From Lingula anatina (Eukaryota; Brachiopoda; Lingulata; Lingulida; Lingulidae), in NCBI RefSeq assembly GCF_001039355.2, contig NW_019775518.1, positions 55,940 to 119,939 of the forward strand: a DNA stretch of 64,000 bases, read 5' to 3'. Numbering within the stretch: position 1 is the stretch's first letter; the number at the start of each line of letters is the position of its first letter. The notes under the pieces are model-generated. The model had not been told where the DNA came from. It searched no databases and worked only from the letters and a program-made list of their open reading frames with translations. A program made the position numbers and the translations under genes. Shown piece by piece: positions 11,556-24,441 of this stretch.

Positions 11556-13130
11556 ACTGCCCTGATCTGATTTCGTTGACTAAATAAATCAGTTAGTTGG
11601 TTTCAAGTGTATAATATACGTAAAATCACCGGATCAAGAATACCTAACGAGACTCACAATTTGACACTCTAAACCTAACAAGAAAATACATATTTTATAG
11701 CACCTAATGTGACTTTGCCTACAGTATTTCCGCGGTCGATGATGAACTTTATTATTAGTCTCCAGTGTGTACATTTTTCCTAGTGGTTAAATGCCATGGT
11801 CTGATTAATGATAATATTTATTTAAAGCCCAAAAACCAATTTTGTTCAAAAGATTTTCCAGTATGAAAATACAAGGAAATAAAGGGGATGAATAATTTAA
11901 ACTAATTGATTTAAAAACCAACTTGTTTCAAAACTTGTTTTAAAAATCTCTTTTAAAATCATTTAGCCCATGACAATAAATAAACGAATTCTTGGCCATA
12001 TATTTTATAGTTATAATGAAAGAGAAATATCTTTAAATCATTAAGTCAATTTCTAGAAATGAATTAAACCCCTCATTATTCATTTATGTAATGTAGTTTT
12101 AACAGAGATCCCCCTGTATATGGTTACCCTGGCCTTGTACGGCGTGATAGACTTATTGTGTGTGTGTGTGTGTGTTCTTTGTTGGTGGTGGGGGATGGGA
12201 GGAAAGGACCCATGTCCATGTAAAGAAGTCAAACCATGGAAGCGTGCGATTTATCAAGAGGTAGTGCTTGGGTTCGAAACTAGAGAAGACCCATGACCTT
12301 GCTCTGAGGAACACAATACATTAGTTCCGAAAGGCGGGACAAAATTCCTTAAAGTGCCATATGTTATGTCCTGCCCCCCTCCCCATCCCTCAGGGAGGAC
12401 CAGAGAAACTCAAGGGTTTTGTCCTCCATCCCGATGCTCAATTGTATTTTTGATATCGTATATCGAGCAAAACAGCAAACAGCATGTTTTACACATCAAA
12501 ATACATTCATTAGAAAATCCTACCCGTTGATATTACACAGTTTTCAAAAGAAAAAAAAAAGTAACGCGACAATAGTCCTTGCACTGTAGAGGTAATGCTT
12601 TTCATCAGGCCATGGTTTGTTGACCGATAGGAAAAGCACACACGCTGGTACTTTAAATAATAGATATATATAGATAAATATAGAACGTTCGAACCCCTAA
12701 ATTCTATTTTATAATGGTCAACTGTAATAGTATTCCTTTTCGGTAAAAATAAACAAACAAACAAAAAACATAGTTTAAGGACACAGCTAGTGCCTCCATG
12801 TTATTTATATTTTTAGATGACCCGCTTTTTCTCTTTTCTTTTTTGTTTCTATTATTTGCTGATTATTCTGATATTCTGAATCGTGTGCAAATTTTCCAAC
12901 CACAATGAGAAATTTTTCTACTTTGTTTACCTCCTAAAAGCACTGGACGTTATCACAGGAAACGTATTCAGATGTCCCCACACGGTAATCAATATTTTCA
13001 CAAAACGCGAATATTGCTTTTATTGTGAGGTTAAATGTCGATTTCACTTTCTAGCTAAAGTACATCGATTTTGGTGTCTTTTTGGTAAAACAAAGAATTT
13101 GTATACCGGCGTATTTGTATACCGGCCAGT
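11556..13130. other. Upstream region of copy A
   Basis: The stretch 5' of copy A has no supported gene. A TATA-like stretch lies at 11611-11618 (minus strand), about 55-65 bp before the ATG; it is kept in B and partly in C. Farther up are a GT microsatellite (about 12157-12174) and a GC-richer segment at about 12180-12440 that recurs beside B (about 22750-23030) and C (about 28360-28670). It is repeat-derived or duplicated intergenic DNA. Confidence 0.55.
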
Positions 13131-13825
13131 TTCTACCTGCAAAGGCAAAATGCCCATTTGAAATTAAGTAAAAATTGATTTTTCGTTTCTATTTAAATCT
13201 ATTTGTAAATATTTTTCAGTTTTCAATTCTTTTTTAAATGTCATATATTTTCGAAGTTTAGGAAATTTCAAAATATCTTTTTTTCCATTTAATTTGGAAT
13301 TTTTCATAGAAGAGTTTTTTTATGTATTCTATATCCAAAATTTGTTTGTTAAAAAAAAAGGCTTTCCATATTACAGAATTTGAGCATCTCTCTTAACTCA
13401 AAGCACCAGTTTTTTCCCAATTTGTAATCTTCTAAAAAACCTGTTTGACAAGTCTTTCATTTTGGGTGAGTATTAAATTGTTCCAAAGTCTAAGTATGTT
13501 CAACCACCTATTAAAATTTAGTGGTATCCAAACTGAGTCACCATACAGACTCATTTCTGGTGTAAATCGGTGTATTTTTAAAGTATCTGAACGCTTTGAG
13601 CATAACTTTTTCACAGGTTTCACTTTCTGAGAATCCCCAGACCCCCGATCCATATTCTAAAATTGGAGTTACACAACTGTTAAACAATTTTTGGTATGTG
13701 GAGAATACCATTTGACCAACCTTTTTTGATTTTGCTATAATTACACCCAGTGCTCTAGTTGCTGATTCAGACAGAAATTTAGTCTTATATTGAAAATCTA
13801 AAAATTCTTCGACATAACTCGACAT
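13030..13825 (-). mobile_element. Non-LTR retrotransposon fragment, RT C-terminal region, unit A
   Basis: The minus strand reads through KSKKVGQMVFSTYQKLFNS, TPILEYGSGVWGF and later FQMGILPLQVETGRY in broken frames. This is the usual end of non-LTR reverse transcriptase proteins after the catalytic core. Relative to the unit B copy, a 2-bp deletion near 13580 shifts the frame, and further frame breaks follow. The catalytic domain is absent, so this is a dead 3' end that was copied with the gene unit. Confidence 0.7.
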
Positions 13826-14729
13826 AAATTAATGTATATGGCTTTCGTCTTTAAGTCAGTGATTATTGTATCGCCTTATTATCATGGTATACATAAAAAT
13901 GGCTTTAAGTACCACACTACAATTATGTAAAAATATAGTCCACACAATTGCTGTCAAATTTAGAGCAATAGCATCACATACTTGTCAATTTGTTACTTCT
14001 TAGCACATTCCACCTAATGGTTTTAGTAACTGCAAGGATATCACTGAAGGTTATGTGGAATGATGTCAGAAAGTCTACTAGGCTGTTGGTACCACATGAC
14101 TGGTATTGATTCCATCCAGTACCTTGTACAATAACGTCATTACTTCTAGCATAACAGCTTCTTATATCTGTCATTCTATAATGTTTCATTGGCAGCACGC
14201 TGAATGTACTGGTCACTTCCATTAATTAGAAATGGCCTTTGTAGTCAGACTCCAAGAAAGACCTCTTCCACCATGAGGAAGGTACCACATCCTTTGCCGG
14301 TATAGGCGTTGTGTCCTGGGTGAGAGGCACACGCACCGACTTCCAAAGCAATGGTGACGTCACCGCGCCCGACTCCGTGACATATACCATCCACTGGAAG
14401 AAACATTTAGCATAATTCATAAGTGCATGGAGTGAATCTAGAATAACTTATCAGTGCAAAGTCAAACTCAACTTAAAACAACAACAACAAACAGCACAAA
14501 GGATCTGTCCTCATCTGAAAACAACAGTTATCGTTTGATAAGGTTAGCAAGATTTCACATACAAAAGTCGTGTCAAAAAATGAATCGAAAAAAAAAGATT
14601 TTGATCACATTTTTCTAAATGATATGAGTAACCATTAAATCCACTATATATCCATTGATATAGGTGATGTTAAATGGCTGCTGATGCAGTTCCTACATGT
14701 ACTTCATTCAATACAGCCTATGTGTAATA

Positions 14730-14887
14730 CAGGGGCGGATTTAGGCCGTCTTCAGGGTCTTCCGGAAGACGCTCAGATTTGCAAGTTTACATTGACGGGC
14801 ATCAACTTTTTTTCTGTCGGAATACGGTCAAAATTGTAGGATGGATCAACAAAGAGTATTTGGAAGACTGTCAGAAAATAGCTTTGG
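14730..14887. mobile_element. hAT-like transposon end fragment in intron 11 of copy B
   Basis: Starts with caggggcggatttaggccgt, a CAGGGGCGGA terminus common in hAT-type nonautonomous elements. The same end, in reverse, lies beside the assembly gap at 52010-52084. The piece is absent from copy A and only one end is visible. Confidence 0.55.
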
Positions 14888-15401
14888 ATCTGAAATTATG
14901 CGATCATGCTCTTACCAATTCCAGGTATATGCCATTTCACATTTGCTCCACTTTCCAAGTCATGGGAATAGATGATATGTTCAATACTTCCAGGATTGGA
15001 GCACTGAGCCCCGTTAAATGTAACGGACCATTTGGCACAGGTGTTGTCTACGTGGTTCCGCAAGTTTACGCTTCAAATGACATGGATTCCACTGGAGTTT
15101 GACTTTTTGTTGTATGTCATAGACTGCAATGAATTAAAAAGGCTTAATACATCGTGTTAGATACAATCACTATTTCGTCATTCAAATTTAACGCTTTCGG
15201 TGCCCTCTACAGTAGCGAACGCAGCAAGAAAAAAATCACTGATGTGATATCTACCAAAACATACAATTAAAAGTCTTCAAACAACAGTAAAACATTTGCA
15301 AAGAAAATGCGACGCCTGTTTTCGATGTGCCCATAATATGTTTATAGTTACGTGTTGCTAATGTAACGACGAAGCGATTCCTGGAGTGAAAATTAATTTG
15401 G

Positions 15402-15605
15402 ACCCCATTCCCAGGGATTAGATCGATCCAACTAGATCGACCTAACTCCCTGGGGGTTCACGCTAAATAGCTGTCAGTCGAGCGGGCACGAAAGTTAATT
15501 ACCCCCTTAGTAGGCGGGACGGACATTTAAGCCGGATTATCTGACAGTAATCTAGTGAGACTCCCCACGGGGATAGATCGATCTAAAATCTATGGGAATG
15601 CGCCC
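15402..15605. mobile_element. Palindromic MITE in intron 10 of copy B
   Basis: About 200 bp with inverted ends: ccattcccagggatt...gatcgatc on the left and gatcgatctaaaatctatgg...gaatg on the right. Related copies lie at 49928-50146 and 52499-52709, with one-ended or variant forms at 44228-44373 and 39521-39768. It has no coding potential and is absent from copy A. It ends about 15 bp from the exon 10 splice donor. Confidence 0.7.
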
Positions 15606-16190
15606 TTGGTATGCACGTACCTGTATAACTCCTGAGTCAACGCCAGCTCCTAAATCATACCAATAACCTTGCACGCGGTTATATAAGGCAGGCGGATGGT
15701 GGTCCCATCGGCAGTAAGAACTGTAACACAAGCAAACTGCACGAAAAGTCACTGATCTAAGGTAAAATTGTCAATGAAACTACCGCACATCAATACTGCC
15801 ATTTGGAATGTGCCCTAACACAGTACACGTAAAAATCAAATTACACTTATCTTACACAGAACATAAAATGTAACAATGTATCAAACATCCCAGTACAGGA
15901 AAAGCCACAGCATGCTAAACTACAGTATATAGTAAACGTTACCTTAACCTAAAAATGTATTAATATAATGTACATATATCCGTTATTATTCCATGAAAGT
16001 GCCGAAATACAAACAGAACGACAATTTCACAATTCCATCTCTTTCACAATTTTATCATTTTCAAAGTTCCTACCTGCACTGATATCTTGTCCAAGTCTTG
16101 TCTCTTCCACTATAAGGTGAGTTGTGGTTTTCCAACCTACGAAAAAATTCCTTAAACAATTACCATATTGTGCTTGTACAGGGGTACGCG

Positions 16191-16192
<2 letters not shown>

Positions 16193-16226
<34 letters not shown>
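16193..16226. repeat. (GT)n microsatellite in intron 8 of copy B
   Basis: Uninterrupted GT run in the same place as the copy A repeat. Confidence 0.9.
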
Positions 16227-16227
<1 letters not shown>

Positions 16228-19200
16228 ATGCGTGATCGATAACAGAATACACGTCAGTACATTTTACATGTATAATCCATGCGCCCCAAAAAGCATATTT
16301 AGCTGGTCATTTCGCTGCTTAATATTTTTCAATACGAAATGACATGTCAGTAGAAAAAAGATGTGTCAAAGTCAGCTTCCCAATAAGAGACATGCACAGT
16401 TACAAAAAGTCAATAATTATTCCTCGCGTGTTTTTAAGTTAAGTAAAAAATAATATTGACTTTCAGCAATATTTAGAACACATTCAGTTTTCAGGTAATT
16501 TGCTGTTTCAACCTTAAAAGGTGATATCAACAAAAAACCAGAAAGCAAGGTATGATATGATAAGTAGAAATAAAAAAATTGCTATATCAAGTATACCCAT
16601 CACTAATAACGAGAGCAAAGTGTGCTAAGTAGAAACCAACTAAGCCATAAATATATACCTGTCTGTGCAGTGTAGGCAGAGTAACTAGTGCTTGGACAGT
16701 TCCCAACATGCAGCGTTATCACAATGATTCCAGAACCAATCCCTTCACATATCCCATTAACTGAAATGATCCACACACCGAAATTGGACACCATCGTTAT
16801 ATGATGTTTAGGTACAGTAACAAAGGAAGTCTCATGAAAGTTGCCGCAGAAACAATGTTTCAATGGAAAGAATCAGTTTGCCTTCTACGTTAAGGTAAAA
16901 TGAACATCAATCCGCGATAAAAAAGATCACAAAACGTTATCAAGAGACACAGATGAATTTTTACGTCCGTATTAAAATTTTATGGAATCTTGGTCCAGAA
17001 CAGCGCTGAAACTTTACTTAATTTTATCATCATAATTGACAATACATCCTTGAGGTGCTTATCTATTTTTTTACTCACATGCAAAGCCACGTTGCACCTG
17101 AGGTCCTTCACCACCATTAACAAACATGAGCCACTCAAGGGGGCCAGGGTTGGAGCATTCCACACCGTTGAATTTGAAATACCATCGACCGCATTTATGT
17201 CCGCCTTCCCCGTACAAATTACCACTCCAGCGAACTCGCAAAGCGCTGTCAGCTGCACGTTTTACGTAGTGAGACGTCTGAAATTGTTAGTAAAGGTGGA
17301 CATTTACCAGCTGAAGAATTTATCGCCCATGGAAATTTACTCCCAGTATTTTTCCACGAGTGATTGTTCGATTACCGGATATATGCACACTAAAGATAGG
17401 AGCCGCAACACACTAAAGATAGGAGCATGTGTACATCTGAAATGGGACATGAGAACAGCTGAAATTTGATTTCATTTTCTTGCTCTTAACAAAATTGGTT
17501 GTTGTTCAGTGTGGTTTCAGTTTCAAAAACGCCCAGTTTCTCAGGATATGGGGCAAAATGTAAGCGCCAGGGGAATGCATACCAAAGAATTCCAAAAAAA
17601 AAAAAAAAAATGATACAATCATTGAAGTAAATTTTACGAATATATTTTGCATGTTTCCAATATATTCTAAAAAAGGACGATGTCTTACTATCATAAGCTC
17701 ATCTAAAAGATAGGTCCAACGCCACCTTTCAGTTCAGTTACGTACCGAATGTATGTTTTCATTACTTGTGTTCGTGTGGAAACGGGTAGCAAACTGTTGA
17801 ATATTGAAGGCCGTTTGAGACGCACACGAGGCTGAAAGATTTAATAAATTTGATTTAATGTGCAACACTGTTTACCTTGTAAAATAAGATATATTTTTTC
17901 AAGTAGGGTAGACATACAATGTTTTCTTATATAACCAAAATAAACAGATTCGTCCTCTGGAAATTATATTACTATCTTGTACAATGTACTTACAGGTACG
18001 TTCCCCTCCACAAAGGTAATTTGGCAACATTATATAATCACAGCAGTTAAAATCTAACCGAGTTCAAGAAGCTGCTGATTTAAAATAAAAACCTAACGTT
18101 ACATTTAAACAATATAAAAAGCTAATTTCACATGTACCAAAAAAAGAATAATAATAATAATTAAAAACATATACCCGATCCCGTGGTTCCAGGCACTTCT
18201 GCCATTATAACACGTGACCTGGCGTTCCAACCCATGTGACTATCGTGAAATGATCCATCGCAGTCTTTGTATTCTAAGGCAACAGTTCTATTTCCCATGC
18301 CTATCCCGTAGCAGATTCCAAAAACTAGGTAAAAATAGGTAATAATTACAATGTTGTGTCATTCGATCATGTATCAAACTTGTGTCCTGCAAAAAAAGTA
18401 AAACATTATCTTAATGTGTGTAAACTAGAAACAAATTGTGTTTAAGTATAGATAAAAAGAAATGAGCTCACACTCCACGTGGTGATGAAGTTCTTTCCTG
18501 TTGGCATGGTACTCTGCATAGTCAATGGGGTAGGGGTTTGAACACTCAGCGCCATCTATTGTGAAGGTCAAAGATGTACAACATCCTGTACAATTGAGAG
18601 CTGTCCTCAGCGTCCCACTCCAGAGCAGATATAAACCGCTGGCGTCTTCAGTCTTGTTGTAGTGTAGGCTCTAAGGTGCAATGAAAAAAAAAAAACCCAT
18701 AGCTCCACCGGCAGACAAACTCATGGAATATTTAGAAGTATTAGTATTTGTTTTGCAGACACCTTTACAAAAAACAATGAAACAAACCAATCCCTCAATC
18801 GGGCGAAATGGTTGCAGCAAGATACTGTTAGTCAGCACAATTTCTGACATACAGAAAAAGTAGATATGTTGAGAAAGTTATAGAGACGTGAACTTACAAT
18901 GATAACACCAGAATCGTGGGCGTTCTCGGAGTCACTGGATGTCTGTTGAATATTGAACATCTGCGTCTCATCACAGTCCGTTGAGTCTCCTAAAATAAGT
19001 GGACTAATGTCATATTTAAGGTGATACTTATATATTATATATTTCAGTGCTCTTGTCATAAAGAATCAAATATCTTAATGGGCAATTTGCCTCACTGTAT
19101 GGCAGGACAGTAATATAAATAATACTTTTTAAAAGTTTGTCATATTGTATTTTTATTACATGTACGTATATTATTATGTATATACTTTTTATCGTTATAA

Positions 19201-21032
19201 ATAATATATATATAACAAAAACTTTAATAACCTCATACACCTTATGAAATCATTTCACCTGTTAAACGCAAAGATAGTACATTTGTATAAAGCGAAATAC
19301 ATAATTTACTCTTAAATAAATAATCTGAGAACAATAACAACAGCAATTAATTGATTGATTAATTAATTAATTAATTAAAACTACACTACTGTTACGCCTG
19401 AAAATTAAGATTACAATAAATATAACATTTGGAAACATCATTAGATTTTTTTATTATACAAGTTCTACTGAAATCTTCCATTCCCTTAGTTTTTCTTCTT
19501 TTTTTTTTTTTTTTTCTGAAGCCTCGTTTTATTTATTTATTTCGATTAAAAGACTAAGACGGCGTGCGACCTGCTCGAAGTGGTTAGATGCCTATCCGCC
19601 ACGAGAAGTTTGTTGATATACTGTAACCAATATCCAGTGGTACTGGAAATGTGCTGGCTTTGGATTAACACTATTTACAGAATATCATCAACTTAGCAGC
19701 AATAAAAGATTTTTGCAAGTTCCTGCAAACTAGTTGCCTCCAACTTTCAGTTTGCACCAATGTTGCTGCAACCCTTTGCTAAGGGGTATCATATATCTGC
19801 ACCATTCTAGGGATACCTGTAGTTGTTAAATATATCTGCGGTATTTATTTAAGGATGGTATATCAAATCTTTCTACGCCATTTATTTAGATAGAAGACGT
19901 ATCAAATCAGAATGTTTTATTTAAGTTTTCAAGAAGTAAGATCTAAAGTAAAGAATCAATTTAGCCATTACTAAACCTATCAGATCAAACATGTAGCCCG
20001 ACCGAGGTTTCCCGGCCTTTTCTGTTAGTCAAATATATCTGGGCACGGATGTCCTATTGACTGTTCACAGAGCTAACGTCATTCTGTGAAATGAATACAC
20101 AATGATGTAAACAAAGCACTGACTTTGTCCTATAATGAAAATTGATTAAAATCTGTGCTATGCAAACAACTCACGACTCTTATGTGATCCTTTGGTCTTT
20201 CGATATTTAAATATATTTTAAAGCACAGTAACTTTAAATACCTATTCCCGGAAAATCGGTTTCGATAACCTTGTGTCTCTTTTTTTAAAGTAATTCTGGC
20301 AGTCAGAAAACGATGTCCTTTGTGAAAAAAGATTCATGTATATTGTGACAACTACAGACTATACATGTAAAGTGCAGTTTTTCCAAAAATTACTTTTGCA
20401 GAAACTTTCATTTATATTTAATAACACAACTGCTGAAAGAGGGAAATTCGCAAATTCTCATTCGACCTAGTATATTCGAACGCTCAGCTGGCCCTCCATT
20501 ATGAGTGTATTGTTTTCTTTAGAATTGTTTTGAAAAGGGATGGGCACTACATGCAGTTCGATGTAACTTGAATAATCTTTGTAAAATATTTTAATTTAAA
20601 AATGAATTTAAGGAAACTTTAACCGTCTAACAAAAATTGATAAATGAACACTTACCCAGACAAAAAGTCTCATTTAGGTCACAGTCTTCTCTACATCGGC
20701 CAGGAACGAGGCATGGGGAGCCATTACAAACAGCCAGTCTTCTCTCAACGTCAAAGTCGGTCTGGCAAAAACGTATTCATACTACTAGTAAATAAGTCAA
20801 TGGCAGAAGAATGAGTGTAAACAAAAAAGGATATTCAACCGATCTCCTATGACACTTTAGAAGAAGCAAATACATTGAAGATTTAGTACAAGGTAAGGTT
20901 GACGTAGGTCCAAAAACAATGAAAGACCATCAAACATAAAAAAACCCGCCATATATTCATCTGCGGTTTTGTTCTTATCAATCTGCCATCCAAATATAAT
21001 TTTCTTAATTTCTGTTACATGATTTGCCTTAA

Positions 21033-21654
21033 AGTCATAATAACTCTTCGTTTTGGCCAAAAATCGGACTTTCCTGGAAAAACGGCAATTTTCCAGTACT
21101 TACCAATGATGAACGACCCCATTCCTGCATTCAAAGTTAATCCAGGTTTTTTTCCTAAACGTACGGTTTTTTTGTTAAAATCTCTTAAGAGATTTTAACT
21201 GACGGAGCTCTCTCTGACATTGCATAGTCACTGGTGACCTACTTAAAACCGCGGGAAAAGCAGACAACAACAACACTATATACGATTCATGAGAAATATT
21301 CGTCTTTTTGTTAAAAATGCATTTATATCCACAATGTGTGCCATTCTGGGCTTTTCGTTATCCGACGCACTGTACAAAAACTCGCAACTTACGTCTGCGT
21401 CTGCATCAATGCGTTTGGCGCCATGTTATTTTGGTCTCGAATGAACGCGAGAATCCGCGTGACACCCTTACGTCATTAGCAACGGATGCCTTGACGACCG
21501 GGAAGAAAGGCATCGAATGCCCTATTGACAAGTACAGATTTTAGTTTTACTACAATAACGGCCGTTTAAGTGGTAAAGTACAATAGAATATATTTCATGC
21601 GTTGTTTACAATGTATTTCATGCGGAAATTTGAATCTCAAAGGAAAAGTTATTA
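21033..21654. mobile_element. 622-bp insertion with 9-bp target duplication in intron 1 of copy B
   Basis: Copy A has a single ttgccttaa at this place. Copy B has it twice (21024-21032 and 21655-21663) around 622 bp of unrelated DNA. The ends carry a short imperfect inverted repeat (taataact near the left end, agttatta at the right). A 9-bp duplication suggests a Mutator-like nonautonomous element; the superfamily is inference. Confidence 0.7.
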
Positions 21655-21762
21655 TTGCCTTAAGCACATGCTCATGATGTGCATTAATACGCATTTTTAG
21701 ACACTGACCTGCATATGCGCACTACTAAACTCGCGTTCCTCTCTTTCTTTCTCTCCAAGTGG

Positions 21763-21790
21763 ACACACACACACACACACACACACACAC
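21763..21790. repeat. (CA)14 microsatellite in intron 1 of copy B
   Basis: Orthologous position to the copy A run, eight bases shorter, consistent with slippage after duplication. Confidence 0.95.
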
Positions 21791-22147
21791 TGTCTAATAT
21801 TTATACTTACAGCCCTCGGAACAAGATTGGTTAGCCGCCCCACTGACATAGAATTCGTATTCTTGAGCGCTGGAGAAAACTGTATTTCACCAAACATATA
21901 GCAAACCATGGACTGACTGTTGTAGAATACAGAGATACAATCTGGTGTGATTTTACATTTGATGACTCACTCTATGTTGCTGGCTTCTTTCGTCGTAGCA
22001 AGAACGTTAGTGACATTGTAGTCTGAAGGCACTTGCTTGACATCCAGAAGTGTCGGGTAGGGCCGAGCTTGACAAGTGTTGATAACTTCGGTTGCTGCTG
22101 GTTTCAAAGCCGCAATGGCGATCCCAAGAACAAGAAGGTTGACCATA

Positions 22148-23740
22148 CTGCCCTGATCTGATTTCGTTGAAAAAATAAATCCGTTAGTTGGTTTCAAGTG
22201 TATAATATACGTAAAATCACCGGATCAAGAATACCCAACGAGACTCACAATTTGACACTCTAAACCTAACAGGAAAATACATATTTTATAGCACCTGATG
22301 TGACTTTGCCTACAGTATTTCCGCGGTCGATGATGAACTTTATTATTAGTCTCCAGTGTGTACATTTTTCCTAGTGGTTAAATGCCATGGTCTGATTAAT
22401 GATAATATTTATTTAAAGTCCAAAAACCAATTTTGTTCAAAAGATTTTCCAGTATGAAAATACAAGGAAATAAAGGGGATGAATAATTTAAACTAATTGA
22501 TTTAAAAACCAACTTGTTTCAAAACTTGTTTTAAAAATCTCTTTTAAAATCATTTAGCCCATGACAATAAATAAACGAATTCTTGGCCATATATTTTATA
22601 GTTATAATGAAAGAGAAATGCCTTTAAATCATTAAGTCAATTTCTAGAAATGAATTAATCCCCTCATTATTCATTTATGTAATGTAGTTTTAAAAGAAAT
22701 CCCCCTGTATATTATATGGTTACCCTGGCATTGTGCGGCGTGATAGACTTATAGAGTCTGTGTGTGTGTGTGTTGTTTGTTGTTGGTGGGGGATGGGAGG
22801 AAAGGACCCATGCCAAATCCATGGAAGCGAGCGATTTATCAAGAGAGTGCTTGGGTTCGAAACTGGAGGAGACCCAGCACCTGGCTCTGAGGAACACAGT
22901 ACACTAGTTCCGAAAGGCAGGACAAAATTCCTTTAAGTGCCATATGTTATGTCCTGCCCCCCTCCCCACCCCTCAGGGAGGACCAGAGAACCTCAAGGGT
23001 TTTGTCCTCCATCCCGATGCTCAATTGTATTTTTGATATCGTATATCGAGGAAAATGGTAAACAACTTGTGTTACACATCAAAATACATTCATTAGAAAA
23101 TCCTACCCGCTGATATTACACCGTTTTCAAAATAATAATAATAATAAATAAATAAATAAATAAAATAATAAAATTGCCACGCGACAATAGTCCTTGCACT
23201 GCAGAGGTAATGCTTTTCATCAGGCCATGGTTAATTGACCGATAGGAAAAGCACACACACTGACCAGTACTGTCAGTACTACTTTAAATAATAGATATAT
23301 ATAGATAAATATAAAACGTTCGAACCCCTAAATTCTATTTTATAATGGCCAACTGTAAAAGTATTCCTTTTCGGTAAAAATAAACAAACAAACAAAAAAA
23401 AAACATAGTTTAAGGACACAGCTAGTGCCTCAACCCGCTTTTTCTCTTTTCTTTTTTGTTTCTTTTATTTGCTGATTATTCTGATATTCTGAATCGTGTG
23501 CAAATTTTCCAACCACAATGAGAAAATTTTCTACTTTGTTTACCTCCTAAAAGCACTGGACGTTATCACAGGAAACGTATTCAGATGTCCCCACACGGTA
23601 ATCAATATTTTCACAAAACGCGAATATTGCTTTTATTGTGAGGTTAAATGTCGATTTCACTTTCTAGCTAAAGTACATCGATTTTGGTGTCTTTTCGGTA
23701 AAACAAAGAATTTGTATACCGGCGTATTTGTATACCGTCC
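22148..23740. other. Upstream region of copy B
   Basis: Duplicate of 11556-13130 with an expanded aataaataaata tract at about 23131-23171. No supported gene. The plus-strand open frame at 23496-23774 is antisense to the tail of the non-LTR fragment. Confidence 0.5.
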
Positions 23741-24441
23741 AGTTTCTACCTGCAAAGGCAAAATGCCCATTTGAAATTAAGTAAAAATTGATTTTTCGTT
23801 TCTATTTAAATCTATTTGTAAATATTTTTCAGTTTTCAATTCTTTTTTAAATGTCATATATTTTCGAAGTTTAGGAAATTTCAAAATATCTTTTTTCCAT
23901 TTAATTTGGAATTTTTCATAGAAGAGTTTTTTTATGTATTCTATATCCAAAATTTGTTTGTTAAAAAAAAAAAGGCTTTCCATATTACAGAATTTGAGCA
24001 TCTCTCTTAACTCAGAGCACCAGTTTTTTCCCAATTTGTAATCTTCTAAAAAATCTGTTTGACAAGTCTTTCATTTTGGATGAGTATTAAATTGTTCCAA
24101 AGTCTAAGTATGTTCAACCACCTATTAAATTTTAGTGGTATACAAACTGAGTCACCATACAGACTCATTTCTGGTGTAAATCGGTGTATTTTTAAATAGT
24201 ATCTTAACGCTTTGAGCATAACTTTTTCACAGGTTTCACTTTCTGAGAATCCCCAGACTCCCGATCCATATTCTAAAATTGGAGTTACACAACTGTTAAA
24301 CAATTTTTGGTATGTGGAGAATACCATTTGACCAACCTTTTTTGATTTTGCTATAATTAAACCCAGTGCTCTAGTTGCTGATTCAGACAGAAATTTAGTC
24401 TTATATTGGAAATCTAAAAATTCTTCGACATAACTCGACAT
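23650..24441 (-). mobile_element. Non-LTR retrotransposon fragment, unit B
   Basis: Copy of the 13030-13825 fragment, better preserved. One frame of 131 codons (24441-24046) ends at an in-frame TAG and is followed by a second frame (24034-23777). It contains YQKLFNSCVTPILEYGSGVW. The catalytic RT core is missing. Confidence 0.7.

Larger units (their letters stand above)
3840..13930. repeat. Tandem segmental duplication, unit A
   Basis: The whole interval is repeated almost base for base at about 13930-24550: all exons and introns, the upstream region and an old non-LTR fragment. The offset grows from about 10.11 kb at exon 12 to about 10.6 kb at exon 1 because unit B gained insertions. Near-identity of introns indicates a recent duplication. 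Confidence 0.85.
14245..22146 (-). pseudogene. Copy B: PAN + 3xCTHRC1-like gene with three disabling lesions
   Basis: Same twelve exons as copy A: 22146-21811, 20761-20656, 18989-18898, 18670-18472, 18324-18175, 17831-17746, 17277-17079, 16760-16659, 16136-16074, 15720-15621, 15123-14916, 14393-14245. All splice sites are kept. Three changes break the frame. A Cys codon at residue 60 in the PAN domain is TGA (21967-21969). One base is missing in exon 10 near 15686-15687 (100 bp rather than 101). A Trp codon at residue 495 in exon 11 is TGA (15073-15075). Exons 2-9 and 12 remain open. The copy also carries three insertions absent from A: a 622-bp element in intron 1, a MITE in intron 10 and a hAT-like fragment in intron 11. 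It is most likely a young pseudogene; assembly error is the alternative. Confidence 0.8.

Noticed and set aside
12883-13161. Plus-strand 92-codon frame present in both units A and B
   Set aside because: It is antisense to the tail of the non-LTR fragment, and its duplication is explained by the segmental repeat.
14779-15102. Plus-strand 107-codon frame in copy B
   Set aside because: It runs antisense across exon 11 and starts inside a hAT-like fragment; no protein signature.
21308-21544. 78-codon frame inside the 622-bp insertion
   Set aside because: No transposase motif or other recognisable feature; its length is within chance expectation.
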